A stretch of DNA of 64,000 bases from an uncultured Mesonia sp. Lineage in GTDB: Bacteria; Bacteroidota; Bacteroidia; Flavobacteriales; Flavobacteriaceae. Position 1 is the stretch's first letter; each line of letters opens with the position of its first letter. Below the pieces are notes generated by a model that was not told the DNA's origin, made no database searches, and saw only the letters and a list, made by a program, of their open reading frames with translations. This document shows positions 9,136 to 16,922 of the stretch, one piece after another. Location of the stretch: NCBI GenBank assembly GCA_947494545.1, contig CANLVH010000007.1, forward strand, positions 124,001 to 188,000. The letters are read 5' to 3'. A program made the position numbers and the translations under genes.

Positions 9136-11259
9136 ATGGCAGCAATAGCTTCAAACGAGCACGAAGAGTTTTTTAAAAGTAAAGTTTTAGGTCACCCCGC
9201 CGGACTTTTCGTATTATTTTTTACTGAAATGTGGGAGCGTTTTTCCTTTTACGGAATGCGCGTTTTGCTTATCAACTTTTTAACAATGGCTGCCGTTGGC
9301 TACAATCCCGGTTGGGAATGGAGCACCGAAAACGCCGGCGCACTTTTTGGTACCTATGCAATGTTGCTTTACATTACTCCAATTATTGGTGGGGTTATTG
9401 CAGATAAACTTACCGGTTATCGTTGGGCAGTAGTAATAGGAGCGGTAATTATGACGCTGGGTCACGCCGCTATGGCTGTCGAGACAGAATTTTGGTTGTA
9501 TGTAGGACTTGCACTCTTAGTAATTGGTACCGGTTTCTTTAAACCAACTATGACTTCTATTATTTCTGAAATGTATAAAGATCTTCCTAAAAAGAAAGAT
9601 GGAGCATATACCATCTTTTATATGGGAGTAAATGCAGGAGCTTTCTTTGGAATGATGCTTTGCGGTTACTTGGCAGAACGTATAGGTTGGTCTTGGGGCT
9701 TTGGTTTAGCCGGAGTTTTTATGCTTTTAGGAACTTTACAATTTTGGCTGGCCAAACCATTATTTGGTAAAATAGGCGATGTGCCCAGCAAAGAGGAAGA
9801 AACAGAAGAAGTAACGGAAGCAGAAACCACTACCAAAAAAGAAAAGAAGAACATTAAGTACAATCCGTTTACGGCTTTAGACAAGATACTTATTGTTATT
9901 ACATCTATAATTGGTTTGGCATACGCTATAAACGATCCTTTATCTAAAATTGCTAATTTTAACTTATTTCCGTTTGAGTTTCAAGGTATGGAAGGCCAGT
10001 ATGTAGTAGTACTTTTTGGCTTGGTTTTATTCTTATATCTGGTAATAAGCAGAATAAATAGATATGCGCCGGTTGTTAGAAATAGAATGTATGCTGTAAT
10101 AGTTTTTGCATTTTTTACGGTCTTATTCTTCTTAGGTTTTGAGCAAGGAGCTACGTCTTTAGTCTTATTTGCGCGAGATTATATAGACAGAGAACTTATA
10201 GGAAATGCGGCAATAATATTTAATATAGTAAACGCTCTATTAACTATTGTGCCATTAGCTATAATTACCTACGTTCTTATTTTATTGGCAAAACAAACTT
10301 TTGGGAAAATTCCCGGCTCCAACATCGTCTTGGCCATCTGCTTTATCGGTATTTGGGGTGTTGTAATTTATATGCTAAACCGCGATTTTAACACTACAGC
10401 TTATGAAGTAGAGTTCGATGCCCAAAAAGTAGCGGTAATAGATGAAGATACCGGTGAACCGAAAGTAACCAAAAATGGAGATTTTGTCTTTTTAGAAGTT
10501 CCAATTTCTACAGAACAAAATATAGACGAAGTAGAAAATGAAACTTTCTCTAAAAAAATGGTGATAGGAGAAGCCTTTAGCGACTTTCAAGAAGGACAAG
10601 AAATTAACATTATCACCAAAGACGAGAATTATAATAAATTTGGATACCTCAACCCAGAGCGTTTAGAAGATGCACAGAAAAATGCAGAACGTTTAGGTAG
10701 AGATAGCGGAATTGTAAAAGCAACCGTAACCGAAGTAAAAAACCATTGGGTAGAGATTACTGCTTCTTGGTTTAGTATCTTAAACTCTTTCTTTATTATT
10801 GCCTTTGCAAGTCTGTTTTCTAAATGGTGGGAAAGCAAATACAATCCTTCGGCGCCACAAAAATATGGTATAGGCCTTATTTTATTAGCTTTAGGTTTTG
10901 GAATGCTAGCCTTTGGAACCTTTGGCGTTGCAGAAGGCGTAAAAGTAAGTATGATTTGGCTTATTCTGGCCTATCTCTTCCATACCTTTGGCGAGCTCTG
11001 TATATCGCCTGTTGGCCTTTCTTACGTAAGTAAATTGGTACCGGCAAGAATGATAGCTTTTATGTTTGGTATGTGGTATTTGGCAATTGCCATAGGAAAT
11101 AAATTTGCAGCAGTGCTAGGAGGTCAATTAGAAAATATTCGCGAAGAATATTCGTTAACCACCTTCTTTTTAATTTTTACCGTTGTACCAATTTTAGCCG
11201 GTTTACTAATTATAGCTATTAATAGACCTATTAAAAAACTGATGCAAGGGGTAAAATAA
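9136..11259 (+). CDS. POT/PTR-family proton-coupled di/tripeptide transporter (second copy)
   Basis: This 707-residue paralogue of the preceding gene shares the same N-terminal signature (FFTEMWERFSFYGMRVLL) with ExxERF intact. It carries a charged cytoplasmic linker rich in E, T and K near residues 215-240. A hydrophilic insert of about 120 residues (roughly 416-536) lies at a different place in the membrane fold from the insert of the first copy. It starts one base after the stop of the first copy. The two transporters probably differ in substrate range, but nothing in the sequence shows which peptides each prefers. Confidence 0.93.
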   Translation: MAAIASNEHEEFFKSKVLGHPAGLFVLFFTEMWERFSFYGMRVLLINFLTMAAVGYNPGWEWSTENAGALFGTYAMLLYITPIIGGVIADKLTGYRWAVVIGAVIMTLGHAAMAVETEFWLYVGLALLVIGTGFFKPTMTSIISEMYKDLPKKKDGAYTIFYMGVNAGAFFGMMLCGYLAERIGWSWGFGLAGVFMLLGTLQFWLAKPLFGKIGDVPSKEEETEEVTEAETTTKKEKKNIKYNPFTALDKILIVITSIIGLAYAINDPLSKIANFNLFPFEFQGMEGQYVVVLFGLVLFLYLVISRINRYAPVVRNRMYAVIVFAFFTVLFFLGFEQGATSLVLFARDYIDRELIGNAAIIFNIVNALLTIVPLAIITYVLILLAKQTFGKIPGSNIVLAICFIGIWGVVIYMLNRDFNTTAYEVEFDAQKVAVIDEDTGEPKVTKNGDFVFLEVPISTEQNIDEVENETFSKKMVIGEAFSDFQEGQEINIITKDENYNKFGYLNPERLEDAQKNAERLGRDSGIVKATVTEVKNHWVEITASWFSILNSFFIIAFASLFSKWWESKYNPSAPQKYGIGLILLALGFGMLAFGTFGVAEGVKVSMIWLILAYLFHTFGELCISPVGLSYVSKLVPARMIAFMFGMWYLAIAIGNKFAAVLGGQLENIREEYSLTTFFLIFTVVPILAGLLIIAINRPIKKLMQGVK

Positions 11260-11296
11260 TTGTTTTTTTGGAATGAAATTTGAAATAATGTACAGT

Positions 11297-11842
11297 ATGA
11301 AATGGATATATACACTTGTAGTTTTTTTATCAATTTTTGGCCTTTCGGCGCAAGAAATTAATTGGATGACGATGAATGAGGCTCTGGAAGCCCAAAAAGA
11401 AAAGCCAAAGAAAATCTTTATGGATGTATATACTGATTGGTGTGGTCCCTGTAAATTATTAGATAAAAGAACCTTTAAAAATAAAGATGTTGTAAATTAT
11501 GTAAACAAACATTTTTATCCGGTAAAATTTAATGCAGAAGGAACTTCAGAAATAACCTACCAAGATTTTACCTATACCAATCCAAATTATAAAGCGAGTC
11601 GTAAAGGACGTAATAGTCAACATTTATTTGCACATGCGCTAAAAATAACGGCTTATCCGAGTATGGTTTTTTTCGATGAAAATTCAGATATTATATCCCC
11701 GGTAACCGGTTATAAAACTCCAGAACAATTAGAGGTGTATTTAAAAATGATTGCTACAAACGATTATAAAAAAGTAACTACCGGCGAAGCCTGGGAAAAA
11801 TACCAAAAGAATTTTAAAGGTACTTTCAAAAACAAAAACTAA
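11297..11842 (+). CDS. Exported thioredoxin-like protein (WCGPC active site)
   Basis: This secreted thiol-disulfide protein of about 181 residues begins with a signal peptide (MKWIYTLVVFLSIFGLSAQ). The thioredoxin fold has an intact WCGPCK motif preceded by KIFMDVYTD and a cis-proline region at ITAYPSMVFF. In-frame ATG codons at 11273 and 11288 would add up to eight residues; the start at 11297 is preferred because it gives a clean signal peptide. It follows the peptide transporter genes closely and ends before a strong bidirectional hairpin. The role is probably periplasmic disulfide reduction; the partner is unknown. Confidence 0.85.
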   Translation: MKWIYTLVVFLSIFGLSAQEINWMTMNEALEAQKEKPKKIFMDVYTDWCGPCKLLDKRTFKNKDVVNYVNKHFYPVKFNAEGTSEITYQDFTYTNPNYKASRKGRNSQHLFAHALKITAYPSMVFFDENSDIISPVTGYKTPEQLEVYLKMIATNDYKKVTTGEAWEKYQKNFKGTFKNKN

Positions 11843-11869
11843 ATTGATGTTGAAATTGCGCTAAGATGT

Positions 11870-13909
11870 TCAATATTCAATTACAAAAGCTCCTTTTTTA
11901 CTAGTGTTGTAAAAAAGGAGCTTTTTCTTTTTACACGTTTGCTCCCAACGCTCTATATAACTACGATAATTGCTTCCGTCTGCTATTATAGTCGCAGGTT
12001 GCAAATACTGCAAAGCACGCTCTAAATTTACCTTAGGAGAATTACGCAGCAACAAATAATCTACCGGGAAGTTGCGTCTAGGATACGCACCTAAACCGTC
12101 TATTACCAGCAACTTTTTTTCACCTAATTTATAATAATCGGGTATGGATTTTACTGGTTTTTGGTGGCTGGCTTGATGGGTTAATACGGGGTCTATTAAA
12201 TATTTCTTTACGGAAACACTTAATGCAGAATCACTAAAAACGGTTAAACCATTGTGTTGTTTATCTGCCAAAATAGTACGTTTATATTGCTGAAAAACGT
12301 AAAATTTCTTTACGGAATTTAAATCATGATGTTCCCATATATAAACAACTTGAAATAAGATTACACCCGCTAGAAACGTAAAAAGCCAGATTTTTTTCCG
12401 TTGATAAACAAAAAACAAGAGAAGAAATAAAAATCCATAAAAGGAGAATAATAAAATCTCTGAAAAATAAATATTTTTAAATACATATGCTTTTTGCGCA
12501 GAAACCATTTCTACTACGTTTAAAAGCAGGTCTAGACCGGTTTCTAAAGATAGTTTTACAAAAGTCGGTAAAATACCGACCAAGCTTAGAAAAATACTTA
12601 AAATTCCTAAAGCCAATAAAATTCCCAAAAAGGGAACAATTAAAAGATTGCTTATAAAAAACAAGCCCGGTAATTGATGAAAGTAGAATAAACTCAATGG
12701 CAAAACACCAATTTGTGCGGTAAAAGTGACACTAAAAATCCCCCAGAAATAGTTTATAACCTTATTTTTTGGATTTAGCAACCCATAAACTTTCGGCTGA
12801 AAGCAAACAATCATAAAAACAGCCGCATAACTCAATTGAAAACCTACCGAAAATATAAAATAAGGTTCAGCTAGCAATAAAACCATTGCAGACAAAGCCA
12901 ACATATTTAAAGAAAACACTTTTCTATTACTTACCAATCCTAAACCAAGAAAAGAAAACATGGTAACTGCCCGCAAAACAGAAGGACTAAACCCAACCAA
13001 AGCAGCATACAACCAAAGTAAAATAATAGCAATAAACATGCGTATTATTTTTCCTTTACGGAATCTACTCAGAGGCCATAATAAAGCATATAATAAATAA
13101 AGAATAATACCTACGTGCAAGCCAGAAACTGCCAAAACATGTACCACTCCGGCTTCCGTAAAGTTGGCATATATATCTTTAGAAAGTTCTTGCTTTTGTC
13201 CTAAGATTAGAGCTTGTAATAAATTAACGTGGTTGTTCCTAAAATCGTTTTCTACCAAAGATTGCGTAATCTTGCTACGCAATTGAGCAGCTTTAGTATA
13301 TAAATTATCCGAAGCGTTTAATACCCGAATATTTTTTTGATCTAAACTAACGGCTTGCTTTAAAACTCGTTGCTTGGCTAGGTAATTTCGGTAATCAAAT
13401 TGGTGTGGATTGCCAGATTTAAAAACCGGTTTTAGCTGTGCATTGAATAGAAGAAATTGTCCAGGCTGGTAAACAATGTTTGAAGAATCTTTTCTAACAG
13501 AAAATAAGATTTTACCTTCGGTAGTTTGATTATTTAGACGGTTTACCTCTGCTATGTAATTATGATAAAAAGCAGAAGATTTAAGTTGTTTGCTGACCTC
13601 AATTGCTAGACTGGCTTGGGTTGGCTCTTTTTCGGTAAAATAAATATAATATTGTTTTTTGTTTTCGGGTTTATGTATTAAGGCAGTTAAATATCCTAAA
13701 CATATAAAAACCAAAACTGCGCTAACGGCAAATAACTTATCTTGAAAAAGAAGAAAACGCGCCCGAATAAAGCATCCTATAAAAAACAAAATACTTGCGG
13801 GTAAGGCAATCCAAAAATATGCTTCTCCCAAGTTAAAATTTAAACAAAGGATAATGCCAATTAAAAAGGAAAAACACAGCAATAAAATTGCAGGATTGAG
13901 CAGTTTCAT
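11870..13909 (-). CDS. comEC: ComEC/Rec2-family competence (DNA uptake channel) protein
   Basis: This 679-residue inner-membrane protein has an N-terminal DUF4131-like region with two or more helices. The competence domain follows, with the signature TEAGVVHVLAVSGLHVGIILYL (about 258-279) and many membrane helices. In naturally transformable bacteria ComEC carries single-stranded DNA across the inner membrane. The C-terminal 130 residues do not show the HxHxDH metal motif of the metallo-beta-lactamase domain found in longer homologues. The gene contains four copies of the CTTTACGGAA decamer, and its last codons include an intrinsic terminator. Whether this strain is competent cannot be read from the window. 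Confidence 0.88.
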   Translation of the reverse strand: MKLLNPAILLLCFSFLIGIILCLNFNLGEAYFWIALPASILFFIGCFIRARFLLFQDKLFAVSAVLVFICLGYLTALIHKPENKKQYYIYFTEKEPTQASLAIEVSKQLKSSAFYHNYIAEVNRLNNQTTEGKILFSVRKDSSNIVYQPGQFLLFNAQLKPVFKSGNPHQFDYRNYLAKQRVLKQAVSLDQKNIRVLNASDNLYTKAAQLRSKITQSLVENDFRNNHVNLLQALILGQKQELSKDIYANFTEAGVVHVLAVSGLHVGIILYLLYALLWPLSRFRKGKIIRMFIAIILLWLYAALVGFSPSVLRAVTMFSFLGLGLVSNRKVFSLNMLALSAMVLLLAEPYFIFSVGFQLSYAAVFMIVCFQPKVYGLLNPKNKVINYFWGIFSVTFTAQIGVLPLSLFYFHQLPGLFFISNLLIVPFLGILLALGILSIFLSLVGILPTFVKLSLETGLDLLLNVVEMVSAQKAYVFKNIYFSEILLFSFYGFLFLLLFFVYQRKKIWLFTFLAGVILFQVVYIWEHHDLNSVKKFYVFQQYKRTILADKQHNGLTVFSDSALSVSVKKYLIDPVLTHQASHQKPVKSIPDYYKLGEKKLLVIDGLGAYPRRNFPVDYLLLRNSPKVNLERALQYLQPATIIADGSNYRSYIERWEQTCKKKKLLFYNTSKKGAFVIEY
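11885..11925. terminator. Strong bidirectional terminator inside the comEC 3' end
   Basis: A perfect 17-base inverted repeat (11885-11901 and 11909-11925) has a 7-base loop and ends in A and T runs, so it can stop transcription from both sides. It lies wholly within the last codons of comEC and downstream of the thioredoxin-like gene. Confidence 0.8.
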
Positions 13910-13941
13910 GAACTAAAACTACTAAAAAGCTTTAAAATATC

Positions 13942-14442
13942 CTACAAAATTCTTCGAGCCATTACAAAAGAACGATTCCAATATTTTTCGTTTAAAGAAG
14001 AAATGATAACGCCGCGTGAGGTAGAAGAGTGGATAAAGTTTACTTCTCCCGGGATAATTTGCACAATTAAACCTACGTGGTTAATTCTTTTACCGCTTTT
14101 TCCGGTTTTAAAAAACACCAAATCGCCTACATTGGCTTTGCTTAAATGTATACGACTGCCGCGCTTGGCAATTTCTCTGGAAACTCTAGGTAAAGCTATT
14201 CCTTCTTTTTCAAAAGCCAAATATATTAATCCCGAACAATCTAAACCACGTTTGCTCATCCCACCATATTTATAGCGCGTGCCGTGATAATGTAAAGCAT
14301 TGTTGGCTATTCTTTTTGCAATCTCCGGTGGTTCTTGACGGTAAGAACTGCTTTCTTTTATTGGAGCGTTGCCAATATTTCTAGAACCGCCACAAGAGGC
14401 CAAAACAAAAATTAAAGCAAGAAATGGAAGAATTTTTTTCAT
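13942..14442 (-). CDS. NlpC/P60-family (C40) cell-wall peptidase lipoprotein
   Basis: This 166-residue lipoprotein has a signal peptide ending in FVLASC, with the cysteine as lipidation site. An NlpC/P60 domain spans about 45-160. The catalytic cysteine is in RGLDCSGLIYLAF, the histidine in INHVGLIV, and a further conserved polar site is in HSST. Such enzymes cut gamma-D-glutamyl-diaminopimelate or related bonds in peptidoglycan. It sits between lpxB and comEC on the same strand. A TATATTTG element lies about 20 bases upstream of the start, so it may have its own promoter. Confidence 0.9.
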   Translation of the reverse strand: MKKILPFLALIFVLASCGGSRNIGNAPIKESSSYRQEPPEIAKRIANNALHYHGTRYKYGGMSKRGLDCSGLIYLAFEKEGIALPRVSREIAKRGSRIHLSKANVGDLVFFKTGKSGKRINHVGLIVQIIPGEVNFIHSSTSRGVIISSLNEKYWNRSFVMARRIL

Positions 14443-14461
14443 GGAAATTAGCTTATAATTC

Positions 14462-14469
14462 CAAATATA
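14462..14469 (-). promoter_or_regulatory. Putative -7 promoter element for the NlpC/P60 gene
   Basis: On the minus strand the bases read TATATTTG, an exact match to TAnnTTTG, 20 bases before the start codon. No matching TTG was found at the usual -33 spacing. Confidence 0.4.
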
Positions 14470-14509
14470 GAAGAAAACTGAAAAGTAACCTGTCTAGTTT
14501 TAAAAATTA

Positions 14510-15622
14510 TTACTTCAGTTTGTTATAAATAAGTTTTGCAGTGGTTTGGCTTGCTCCCGTTCCGCCAAGTTTATCTTCTAAAATCTCATAATTTTTTAGC
14601 ATTTGTGTTCTATTTTCCGTAGCTAAAATTTTATGAAGTTCTTGTTTTAGACGTGTTGCATTAAAATCTTGCTGAATTAATTCGGTAACTATCTCTTTGT
14701 CCATAATCAAATTCACCAAAGAGATATAATTTAGCTTAATAATGCGTTTAGCAATCTCGTAAGAAATTTTGCTGCCTTTATAACAAACTACTTCCGGCAC
14801 TTTAAAAAGTGCAGTTTCTAAAGTAGCGGTGCCAGAAGTTACCAAAGCTGCGGTAGCAACACTTAATAAATCGTAGGTTTTGTTGTTAATTAAAAAGACG
14901 TTGCTTTTTTTTAGATAGGGCGCATAAAAAGCTTCTTCTTGGCTGGGTGCACCGGCAATTACAAATTGATAATCAGGGAAGTCTTTTGTTATTTGCAACA
15001 TTGTAGCCAGCATTTTACTTATTTCTTGCTTTCGGCTACCGGGCAACAAAGCTATAATTGGCTTTTGGGAAAGTTTGTATCTTTCTATAAATTTTTCAAA
15101 ATCTATTTCTTCTCTGTCGTGAATGGCATCTACCAAAGGATGTCCCACAAAATGCACGGGAAAATCGTGTTTCTCTTCGTAAAACTTTTTTTCAAAAGGT
15201 AAGATTACATACATCTCGTCTACATCGCGCTTAATGGCTTTAATTCTATTTTCTTTCCAAGCCCAAATTTGCGGAGAAATATAATAATGCGTTTTATAGC
15301 CTTCTTTACGAGCCCATTTTGCAATTCTAAAATTAAAACCCGGATAGTCTATAAAGATTATTACGTCCGGGTTATAACGCGCAATGTCTTTTTTGCATAG
15401 TTTAATGTTTTTAAAAATCGTGCTAATATTCAGTAAAACTTCTACAAAGCCCATAAACGCTAAATCGCGGTAATGCTTTACTAAAGTTCCGCCTTGAGCT
15501 TGCATTAAATCGCCACCCCAAAATCTAAATTCTGCATTTTTATCTTCGACTTTTAAAGCTTTCATTAGGTTGGCAGCGTGTAAATCTCCAGATGCTTCCC
15601 CGGCAATTAAATAATATTTCAT
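14510..15622 (-). CDS. lpxB: Lipid-A-disaccharide synthase
   Basis: This GT19 glycosyltransferase (370 residues) condenses UDP-2,3-diacylglucosamine with lipid X to make the lipid A disaccharide on the inner face of the inner membrane. The N-terminus MKYYLIAGEASGDLHAANLMKAL is the typical LpxB opening. FIDYPGFNFRIAKWARKEG, YYISPQIWAWKENR and LLPGSRKQEI are also family hallmarks, and SGTATLETALF marks the nucleotide-sugar site. The start at 15622 is preferred over one two codons upstream because the family begins exactly at MKYYLIAGE. Neighbours surE and a small membrane protein lie upstream on the same strand. Confidence 0.96.
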   Translation of the reverse strand: MKYYLIAGEASGDLHAANLMKALKVEDKNAEFRFWGGDLMQAQGGTLVKHYRDLAFMGFVEVLLNISTIFKNIKLCKKDIARYNPDVIIFIDYPGFNFRIAKWARKEGYKTHYYISPQIWAWKENRIKAIKRDVDEMYVILPFEKKFYEEKHDFPVHFVGHPLVDAIHDREEIDFEKFIERYKLSQKPIIALLPGSRKQEISKMLATMLQITKDFPDYQFVIAGAPSQEEAFYAPYLKKSNVFLINNKTYDLLSVATAALVTSGTATLETALFKVPEVVCYKGSKISYEIAKRIIKLNYISLVNLIMDKEIVTELIQQDFNATRLKQELHKILATENRTQMLKNYEILEDKLGGTGASQTTAKLIYNKLK

Positions 15623-15653
15623 AGGCAAAAAGTTTAGATTTAGCTATTTTAGG

Positions 15654-15935
15654 TTAGTAAAACTTAAAATAAAGTATTGCCATCGCGGCAAGTATAGTGG
15701 CAATTACCACGCCTCTAGAGCGGTAAATTTGTCGTTTTTTTAAGAACACAAAAAACGGCAGAAAATTAGCAATGGCTCCTAAAGCAATAATACTGCCCAT
15801 ATAATCGCCTTTTATGGCTTTATTCAACGTCACTTCAAAACTATCTGGCGAAAACGCGGCAATATAGAGGTAAATTCCCGCCAAGTTTGCAAAAACACCC
15901 ACTAAAAATCCGATAAGAATTTCTTTTTTAATCAT
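15654..15935 (-). CDS. Small conserved membrane protein of unknown function
   Basis: This 93-residue protein has three predicted membrane segments: about 5-28 (EILIGFLVGVFANLAGIYLY), 48-66 (GSIIALGAIANFLPFFVF) and 76-91 (VVIATILAAMAILYF). A KKRQIYRSR cluster probably faces the cytoplasm. The start overlaps the end of surE by eight bases, suggesting translational coupling, and lpxB follows. I do not recognise a named family; the position between surE and lpxB is the only functional hint. Confidence 0.75.
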   Translation of the reverse strand: MIKKEILIGFLVGVFANLAGIYLYIAAFSPDSFEVTLNKAIKGDYMGSIIALGAIANFLPFFVFLKKRQIYRSRGVVIATILAAMAILYFKFY

Positions 15936-16710
15936 TTAATTCCCAATCGTTTAAAGTTTTTATAGCGTGGTGGGCTGTCAAATCAAATTGTACCGGCACT
16001 ACAGAAACATATCCTTCAGAAAGTGCGTGCTCGTCTGTATCTAAACCATCGTCTTGGTTAACAAATTTTCCGGTAAGCCAATAATAATCGCGTCCCTGCG
16101 GATTGGTTCTTTTGTCAAACTCTTCTACCCAATTTGCTTTTGCTTGTCTGCAAACTTTTATGCCTTTAATTTCCTTTTCGGAAAGCTTTGGAATGTTTAC
16201 ATTTAAAACAACGCCATCGGGCAAACCGTTTTTCAAAACGTTTTTGGTAATGGCTTTTACAAATTTAGTAGTATGGCTAAAATCTGCCGTAAGGCTATAA
16301 TCTAGTAAAGAAAAACCTATTGCGGGAATTCCTTCGGTGCCGGCTTCTACTGCTGCACTCATCGTACCGGAATAAATTACGTTTATAGAAGAATTAGAAC
16401 CGTGGTTAATACCACTAACACACAAATCCGGTTTGCGTTTTAAAATTTCTTGTTTGGCAATTTTTACGCAATCTGCCGGCGTGCCGGAGCAAGAAAATTC
16501 TTTGTGTTTCTCGTTATTGTTAAGTTTTACGGGATCGCAAAATAAATTATTGCTCACCGTAATAGCATGCCCCATTCCGCTTTGCGGACTATCTGGTGCT
16601 ACTACTACCACTTCGCCGATTTCTTTCATTATTTTTATTAAATGTCTAATTCCGGGAGCTGTAATTCCGTCGTCGTTGGTAACCAAAATCAATGGCTTTT
16701 CTTTTTTCAT
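15928..16710 (-). CDS. surE: 5'/3'-nucleotidase SurE
   Basis: This 260-residue metal-dependent phosphatase removes phosphate from nucleoside monophosphates. The N-terminal LVTNDDGITAPGI carries the NDDG metal-binding site. GMGHAITV, the GTPADCVKIA loop and the SGINHGSNSS motif that completes the active site are all present. Length is normal for the family. It is the promoter-proximal gene of the surE, small membrane protein, lpxB run, with a TATTTTTG element about 22 bases upstream. Confidence 0.95.
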   Translation of the reverse strand: MKKEKPLILVTNDDGITAPGIRHLIKIMKEIGEVVVVAPDSPQSGMGHAITVSNNLFCDPVKLNNNEKHKEFSCSGTPADCVKIAKQEILKRKPDLCVSGINHGSNSSINVIYSGTMSAAVEAGTEGIPAIGFSLLDYSLTADFSHTTKFVKAITKNVLKNGLPDGVVLNVNIPKLSEKEIKGIKVCRQAKANWVEEFDKRTNPQGRDYYWLTGKFVNQDDGLDTDEHALSEGYVSVVPVQFDLTAHHAIKTLNDWELND

Positions 16711-16731
16711 AAACTATATTTTTTCGCAGCA

Positions 16732-16739
16732 CAAAAATA
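16732..16739 (-). promoter_or_regulatory. Putative -7 promoter element for surE
   Basis: The minus strand reads TATTTTTG, an exact TAnnTTTG match, 22 bases before the start codon of surE. Confidence 0.4.
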
Positions 16740-16922
16740 AACAATAAATTTGCAAAAAATCCTTTTGTTGCTTTAAGATAAAGAATTGCTTAGATTATAA
16801 TTATTTTATGAATTAGGTATAAAAAAAGTCTTACTTTTAACTTGCCTTTTTTAATCTTGCAGTTTTGCAGGATTTTTTAAATGTAAAAGATTGGCATAGT
16901 TTTTAATGTATTACAGCATAGG

